A DNA stretch of 64,000 bases from Aquatica leii (taxonomy: Eukaryota; Arthropoda; Insecta; Coleoptera; Lampyridae): NCBI GenBank assembly GCA_035610365.1, contig CM069439.1:17807533-17871532 (forward strand). The letters run 5' to 3'. Shown one piece after another: positions 58,010 to 64,000 of the stretch (the first letter of the stretch is position 1; every line of letters starts with the position of its first letter). A program made the position numbers and the translations under genes. The notes beneath the pieces were generated by a model. That model was given only the letters and a program-made list of their open reading frames with translations. It searched no databases and had not been told where the DNA came from.

Positions 58010-59932
58010 CACTGGTCTGCAAAAAAAATATTTTTTCTCGAGCCCTGATTCTTACGTAAAATGACGTCCTGAATCCAAATATGTCTTACGTTTTCTTCCA
58101 TCACCCACCATTTTCGAGGGAGCCCCAAATCTCTAATTTTACCATTTTTCGATAAATTAATTATAATTTATTTATCGAACGATAATAATAATTATAACAA
58201 TTATTTTGATAATAAATATATGGAACATGAATTTAATTTAAATGACATTTTTTTGACCAGGAATAAGATTTTCTCGCAGAGGCCAGTCCCGTACGATGTA
58301 ATGTTTATCTCGGGCTCGGCTATCCCAATCACAAAGGAAGCAGCAATATTTTGTGAATCCTGATTGCAGGCCCGTAAGTAGAGCAACAACTTTTAAGTCA
58401 GCGCAAAGTTTCCACTTATAATCATGATAACTAATTTTATCAAGGATTCTGAAGATGTTTTCGTACGTTTCCTTCATATCAACAGAGTATGCAACTGGAA
58501 CTGATGCGAAGTCATTCCCATTTGCCAACAGGACAACTTTTAAGCTTGTTTTTGATGAGTCTATAAACAGTCTCCATTTGTCTGGGTCACATGGCATCTG
58601 TAGCTCTGTCATCAATAAATTTGCATTAGAACAGAACACTAAACTTTTATCTTCTGAGAAAAGACATTTCAGGGTTGCTTGTCTGGTTCTGTAAGAAGAT
58701 ATTTTTACTCCCTTTTCTAAGAGATTCCACTGTTGAAGTCGCGATCCTAGGAGCTGAGATTTAGTCTTGGGTAACTGCAAATCTCTGACAAGATCATTTA
58801 ATTCCGATTGAGTGAGGAGGTGAGGTTGCCGAGAAACTAAATCTGCGGAATACTCTTCATCATTATTGAACGTATCATTTGAAGCCCCAGGTTGTGGCTC
58901 AGAGTCTTTTAAATCAATTTCCGGTTCTAGAGTGTAAGTGTTTGGGGGCTCTGGGATTGGCAAAGTATCGTTATGAGGAACAGGTCTTAGAGCTGACGGA
59001 ATATTGGGATACTGAATTATATGCTTACTTTTGCTCGAAAACCCGACGGTGGAAGTCATACAAAAGTAACAATCTGTAAGATGAGAGCGAGGTTCACGCC
59101 AAACCATGGGCACAGCAAATGGCATTGATTTACGAGTACCTTTGAGCCATTTGGTCAAACTACTGTAACAAGTCGTACAGCAAACTGATGGAGCCCAAGT
59201 TTTGTCCTGATCGCCAACTTGACAATCAAAGTACAATTTATAAGCTGTTTTAACAAGCGGAGAAAGAGGTTTTCGTTGCGCTTTTAAAGTTAATTCCCCG
59301 CAGACATAGCAGAAGCTATCGGGATGATTTTTACACTCGCGTGGCATAATTAAACAGTAATTCAACGCCCGACATTAACCACAAATCATATTTAGTCACT
59401 TGAAAAAATCCGGAGTAAAAGTAGTTTTACTGTTACACAAATGAACACAAAATCCAGCACGTTTAAAACGTCGACAAGTTAACTCTGCAACAGCTATAGA
59501 TGTACTGATTGAAGCAGTTAAGCAAACAATGTAATATACTATGAGAAAAGTAATCCAAGTTCAAGCCTGTCGAAAACTCCTGTTAAAACCTGCATGTGGT
59601 ATTGAGATCGCCAGTGTCGTGCAGTGAATCTTCCTAACTGTTTATTGATATTTTTTTACTGTTCTTATATATTTGTATTTTATTGTTGTTTCTATATACA
59701 TTTTATAGCAAAACTTTTGCCATATACTTTGGTATAAATTTTATTACCTACCTGCTTTGGGATGTTTATAAGTCAAAATTCTAAAAAAAATGCAAAAAAT
59801 AAAATAAAAATGGAGCCTCCCCAAAATAGGTGGGTGATGGGTAAAAACGGAGCTCATTTTTGGATTCAGGAGGTCATTTTACATAAGAATCGTCAAGAAT
59901 GATACCAGGGCCGATTTTCATGCAGACCAGTG
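58010..59932 (-). mobile_element. CACTA/CMC-like element inserted in the hAT copy
   Basis: Ends are CACTGGTCTGCA at 58010 and its inverse TGCAGACCAGTG at 59932. Inverted similarity extends about 110-130 bp (GATTCTTACGTAAAATGACG, CCTGAATCCAAA and CCATCACCCACC shared). A 2-bp AG flanks both ends (58008-58009 and 59933-59934). A CACTR start and a 2-3 bp duplication are the signature of EnSpm/CACTA-related elements. Total 1923 bp. The ORF inside is on the minus strand. Confidence 0.75.
58238..59365 (-). CDS. Truncated transposon protein of the CACTA-like element (375 codons)
   Basis: An open minus-strand frame starting MNYCLIMPRECKNHPDSFCY. The N-terminal ~110 residues are Cys-rich (FCYVCGE, VCCTTCYSSL, CYFCMT) and look like a zinc-binding module. 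A Pro/Glu-rich linker follows, then LLTQSELNDLVRDLQLPKTK, YRTRQATLKCLFSEDKSLVF, DPDKWRLFIDSSKTSLKVVL, VPVAYSVDMKETYENIFRIL, CADLKVVALLTGLQSGFTKY and CCFLCDWDSRARDKHYIVRD. The frame then runs out soon after the WPLRENLIPGQKNVI block. Family relatives in arthropods (recalled from experience, not searched) continue well beyond this point, so the 3' part is deleted. The DSS and DLK acidic residues may belong to a DDE core. The open frame suggests recent loss. Confidence 0.65.
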   Translation of the reverse strand: MNYCLIMPRECKNHPDSFCYVCGELTLKAQRKPLSPLVKTAYKLYFDCQVGDQDKTWAPSVCCTTCYSSLTKWLKGTRKSMPFAVPMVWREPRSHLTDCYFCMTSTVGFSSKSKHIIQYPNIPSALRPVPHNDTLPIPEPPNTYTLEPEIDLKDSEPQPGASNDTFNNDEEYSADLVSRQPHLLTQSELNDLVRDLQLPKTKSQLLGSRLQQWNLLEKGVKISSYRTRQATLKCLFSEDKSLVFCSNANLLMTELQMPCDPDKWRLFIDSSKTSLKVVLLANGNDFASVPVAYSVDMKETYENIFRILDKISYHDYKWKLCADLKVVALLTGLQSGFTKYCCFLCDWDSRARDKHYIVRDWPLRENLIPGQKNVI

Positions 59933-61659
59933 AGTTACTTCTTTAGAATTTTACCGAACAAAGAAAAAAATGAGCAATTTTGGCGATTTGAAATCTGTTC
60001 GCCTTAGTGATGAATCTGGTTACAACGACTGGCAGCATTTAAATGAACATTTAAGCATTCATGAAAAGAGCAAGTTACATACCGAAAATATTCTAAAATT
60101 GCTACATCTTTCTAACCGGTTTAATAAAAATGAAATAATTGATCCTGAAATTCAAAATGCAATAAACAGAGAAACTACATACTGGCAAGCTGTTATAGAA
60201 AGAATTTTCTAGGTGATTCAGTTTTTAGGTCAGCAAAATTTAGCGTTTCGTGGAAGTAGTAACAAGTTGTTTGAGAAAAACAATGGTAACTTTTTAAAAT
60301 ACATAGAAATGATTTCCAAATTCGACCCGATTATGTCAGAACATACAAAACGCTCTCAAATAAAAGATCACAAAAACTATCTCGGAGATAAAACATAAAA
60401 TGAAGTAATCAACTTGATAGGTGAAAAAGTCCAAAATTTTAGAACTATCTAAAACGGCAAAATATTATTTGTTAATTTAAAGAGCGCGGGCATTAGTATA
60501 GAAAAACATTTTTTATTATTTTGTTCTATAGATGATATGTCGGGTGAAGGCTTGACAAATTTTTTTTTGTCGGCGTTAGAGAAAGAAGGCTTAAATATCA
60601 ATGATTTACGGGGTCAGGGTTACGACAATGGGACAAATATGCGTGGTAGGCATAATGGTCTACAAAAAAAATTTTGGATTTTAGTCCGCGAGCTTTCTTT
60701 GTTCCTTGTTGCAATCGTACTCTAAATTTAGTCGTCAATGATGTCGCAAAATCGAATACTTTGTGCATCAATTTTTTTTGCTTTAGTTTAAGAACTGTTT
60801 GTATTTTTTTCAGCTTCTACTAAACGCTGGTCAATTCTGAAATCTAATTTATCTAATGTAACAAATTTAACTTTAAAACCTTTATCGGATACTCGATGGT
60901 GTAGTAGAATAGATGCAATAACTCCATTAAGGTATCAACTTGGGGAGGTTTATGATGCTCTGTTTGAAATAAACGAAGGAAACTTTGAAAATAGCGTAAA
61001 AAATTTGGCTGCATCGTTGACCAAAAAATTGCAAAATTTTGAGTTCATTTGTATTCTTATATTATGGTATAATATTTTAAGTAAAGTTAACATTGTTAGT
61101 AAAATTATTCAAAAACCGAACTTTGATGTTGCTCAGTGTTGTAATCATTTAAATAATTTGAATAATTTTTTGAAAGCTTATTGCTCCGATTTTTTTTAAT
61201 GATTTTAATGATCTATTGATTGATGCTAAAGAAATAGCATCCAGCTTAGACATAGAACCTAAATTCAAAAAACAAAGAGGTCTAAGACCGCGAAAAATAA
61301 AAAAAAAAACATTTTGATTATGAATGTGATGATGACCGATCCACGACGAAACTTTAAAGTTCAAAGTTGATTGTTTTTTTAATGCTCTAGATGCAATCAT
61401 AACATCAGTGGATGAGAAATTCCAATTACTTTCTTCTTACTCTAATAATTTCGCGTTTTTATGGATTATTGTTAAATTGAAAAATTATTCTGAAAACGAA
61501 CAATTAGAATTATGTCAAAAAGTTGAAAATTTAATAAGCGACAAAACTTGCAATGAACGAGACATAACTGCCGTGGAACTTGTTAAAGCATTGCAATATT
61601 TACAAAATTTTGATAAAAAAGTCTTACGTCTCCAGAAGGAATTTTAAATTATATAACCA

Positions 61660-62513
61660 TTAACAACTTAGTGGATTCTTTTCCTAATACGAGCATAATA
61701 CTTGTTACGAGATGGGGAGTTCTGTACAATTGTTGAATAGTTAGTGATTTCATATCAAATTTGGACTAGTATTGTTTGATAGTATCAATAGGTCGTTTAA
61801 TTTTATAAGGCTATTTGTACATACATTGTAATTATTCGGTGCGTAATACCGATAAATAAAATTAATCGTTTATTATACCATAACGTTATTGTTTTTTTTT
61901 GAAAGAATAATTATTCTGCCTTGGAATGTTTTTGCCAAATCACTTATATAAACAAAAAAAAACCACAATCACCATGATCAATTGACAAAAATACAGACTG
62001 CAATATTAGTTTACTGAAGGTTATTTATTGAAAATGCACAATTAGTAGGTGTAATCGTGTCAAATTGATTAATTTAAATTCTTTAATTAGGTTACCGTGT
62101 TAAGTAAGAATAAAAACCACGAAAACTACATTTATAGATAAAGTTGTGGTGGTTTCTAAGAAATAACGATAGCGCTAGGAAAAGATGAGAAGCCTTGTAA
62201 AATTGGTTCAGCAATGTGCATATATAACTTTCCAAACAAATCACAAAATCAAAAACTGGGAAAATCCGTATGAATTGTGTAAGTTTCCGATTAATTAAAC
62301 ATAAACTTGGTTGCAGATACGAGTGAAGCATCTCAATTCTATACGTGATAATTTGATGAAATTATGATATGGCCTTACTCCTATCCTCGACAACGACGTC
62401 ATCGTGGTGTTGAAATATGCCTTCAACTTGATTAAATGATCATTTTTAAATCGTACATTAAAGCGCGTGCACAAATGTCATATTAGTTCCCGTGTGTGTA
62501 CGTCGATGTAAAA
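61660..62513. other. Upstream region of clip-domain protease
   Basis: No gene. The string GGGAAAATCC at 62258-62267 fits a Rel/NF-kappaB site and lies 247 bases upstream of the protease ATG. A minus-strand ORF at 62092-62331 has no motif. Confidence 0.4.
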
Positions 62514-62967
62514 ATGTTCAAAATAGCGTTTTTTGTTTTCGCATTTGTACTATTAGGTGTTAACGCTCAAGGTTTGTTGTAACTCCAAGTTAGAATTTTG
62601 AATTTTTTTTTGCATACCATAGACGGATCTACATGCCGGACACCCAGTCAATTGGAAGGAGTGTGTATATCTATCAAATTTTGTAATGAATACTTAGAAA
62701 TATTGTCAAAATATGGTGCATCGCCATCAGTCTCAGATTTATTGCGGCAAGTGCATTGTGGCTGGAAAGGAAACGATCCTATGGTTTGTTGTCCACAACT
62801 AAGGAGCAAACCAGTGACTCCAGCAAAGGTTGAAACAACCACTTCAGCTTTGACTGAAAGAACGTTTATTCAACCAAATCAATATTATTCTTTACCACGA
62901 CCTCCTCTTTGTGGTTACAACATTATTGGAAAGAATAGGGTCGTTAACGGAGTACCTGCACTTTTGG
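62514..62967 (+). CDS. Clip-domain serine protease, 5' exons (partial)
   Basis: Exon 1 is 62514-62571 and exon 2 is 62623-62967, joined in phase 1 across a 51-nt intron. The product so far is about 134 aa. A signal peptide (FKIAFFVFAFVLLGVNA) precedes a clip domain with the expected six cysteines (TC, VC, FC, HC and the CC pair in DPMVCCP). A Thr/Pro-rich linker follows, then PLCGYNIIGKNRVVNG, in which the Cys pairs with the catalytic domain and cleavage after Arg would free the VVNG N-terminus. The exon ends TTG G|GTATGTT. The trypsin-like catalytic domain is not found in the remaining 1 kb, so its exons lie beyond the window. These secreted zymogens act in cascades such as Toll activation and prophenoloxidase activation; which one cannot be told from this part. 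Confidence 0.9.
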
Positions 62968-64000
62968 GTATGTTACACTATAATTTTCATTTCTCAATTT
63001 GATACTTTTTGCGTATTTTACAACACCTGGTAAAAAGTTTTACGCGCGAATAATCCGCATTTTAATAATCATTCAAATTTTTAGTACATGAAGCATATAA
63101 ACAATTAATGTTGCATTAATTGATACAAGGACGTTCTATTAAATAACGTTTTTTAAATTTAAATAATAGTTTTTAAAGCGTTCTAACAATTTTTATACTG
63201 CCATTTAAATTTGGAGGCAATTTTTATTATATAAGTTTTGTTTAGTTTACTTTGGGCTATAGTAGATGTTGAGTAGACCAGAGACTAAAAAATGTTACGG
63301 TTTTAGTATGTTACTGATATCTCCCCGTTCTCCACCTTATTTAATCTTTAAGATAATATTTTTTTAATGTTTTAAAATAGTTGATACAAAACATTTTAGC
63401 TGCGTTTTAAAAATGTTTTAAATATATTTTTTGGCACCTTCAAAAAACGAATTTTGCAATGTAATGTAATCATTAAAACGTTTTTGCAATGTAAATATTT
63501 TTTCGAAACGTCGAAAAAAATGTTTTCTGGTTGATTGGATTGCGATTATTCAGACCTGGAAATCCTGAAGTTTATGCGAATTGCGTTTTGCATTTTCCTC
63601 TTAAGCTGATGACCATAAACTCAATGGGGTCAATCGTACAAGGTCAATTATTATACAAAGTTAATTCCGAAATCGAGTGGTTTGTTTGACGTTAAAAAAA
63701 TTAAAAACGTATAATGATGTAATAAGTTAATTAAACACTGTAGTAATTGTTGGTGTATTTCATATTTACATAAGTACTTCAAGATAGTCAACAACAAAAA
63801 ATCTTTTTGCGTTTCTATATTTTTTAAAAATAGTCTCTGAATCCGTAGATACATGACTTATTTATCAATAATTGTTTTGCAACGTTAATGCTGTAAGCAC
63901 TTTATTATTTTTAGACATTTTATCTTGAATTTACGTACCTATTGCATAAAAATTTTGTTTTGCATTAATTGTGCGTTGCAAGTTTTAATTTGAGCTATGT
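62968..64000 (+). other. Intron of the clip-domain protease (open at window end)
   Basis: It starts with the donor GTATGTT after exon 2. AT-rich, no exon recognised. A stretch at 63360-63540 rich in alternating TTTTAAAA and CGTTTT(T)GCAATGTAA phrases resembles 41400-41600. Confidence 0.5.

Larger units (their letters stand above)
57116..61660 (+). mobile_element. hAT element copy 2 (ZMYM1-like), split by a CACTA-like element
   Basis: The 5' block repeats that of copy 1. The N-terminal ORF (57600-57990) reads QYFKPVLETSISSRLETDLL, NPSTSLSSADNEKSAPLKI, a stop, KKLRPNNIQELVERGPTHYQ and SRDSSESGVRFP. It is then interrupted at 58009 by the CACTA-like unit. Reading resumes at about 59935 with SYFFRILPNKEK, then VRLSDESGYNDWQHLNEHLS, RETTYWQAVIERI, MSEHTKRSQ, DMSGEGLTNFFLSALEKEGL, LRGQGYDNGTNMRGRHNGLQ (a conserved transposase Asp region) and, up to 61647, ERDITAVELVKALQYL. 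Frameshifts and stops are many and the dimerisation domain is lost. Proteins of this kind are often labelled zinc finger MYM-type protein 1-like. Confidence 0.75.

Overview
The window looks like a piece of an insect nuclear genome, most likely a beetle. It is AT-rich, its conserved genes carry many canonical introns of about 45-56 nt, and the sequence between them is crowded with decayed insect-type transposons. The order Coleoptera is an inference from compact introns plus the repeat mix; no marker in the window proves it.

Six host genes can be supported. (1) Neuroglian (L1-type cell adhesion molecule), + strand, 14456-25220: 13 common coding exons and two alternative last exons that both carry the ankyrin-binding FIGQY motif. 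(2) Very-long-chain enoyl-CoA reductase (TECR), - strand, 36443-37561, five exons, complete. (3) Coatomer subunit alpha (COPA), + strand, 43210-49417, complete, 1221 aa. (4) A small secreted mucin-tailed protein, - strand, 43790-44964, lying wholly inside COPA intron 1. (5) A candidate small secreted protein of unknown family, - strand, 54308-54884. (6) The 5' part (signal peptide, clip domain, activation site) of a clip-domain serine protease, + strand, from 62514; its catalytic domain lies past the window end. The genes share no pathway: adhesion, lipid elongation, ER-Golgi traffic and probably haemolymph proteolysis.

The rest is mostly mobile DNA. 0.9-3.7 kb: broken piggyBac transposase inside a unit with 112-bp inverted repeats. 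4.4-10.2 kb: two decayed transposon-type ORFs and a 533-bp TA-flanked MITE. 10.9-13.0 kb: satellite with a 447-bp higher-order repeat. 19.2-24.9 kb (last neuroglian intron): Tc1 fragments and a minus-strand Gypsy 3' end in which an integrase fragment runs into an OARD1-like macrodomain just before the LTR. 27-35.4 kb: BEL/Pao integrase pieces, a DDE transposase relic, a long minus-strand LINE containing a hAT MITE, and a GC-rich tandem duplication. 38.2-38.6 kb: hAT MITE made of ATCGAT palindromes. 50.6-53.8 kb: DDE relic and a deleted Gypsy element with tandem LTRs. 55.6-61.7 kb: two hAT (ZMYM1-like) copies, one split by a LINE with an 11-bp target duplication that makes an in-frame chimeric ORF, the other split by a 1.9-kb CACTA-like element.

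The observations most worth following are the macrodomain in the Gypsy 3' end, the two neuroglian C-termini that both end in a class I PDZ-ligand pattern, the 49-nt GC-AG intron, the gene nested in COPA intron 1, the unnamed gene at 54.3-54.9 kb, and the nested insertions that date each other.
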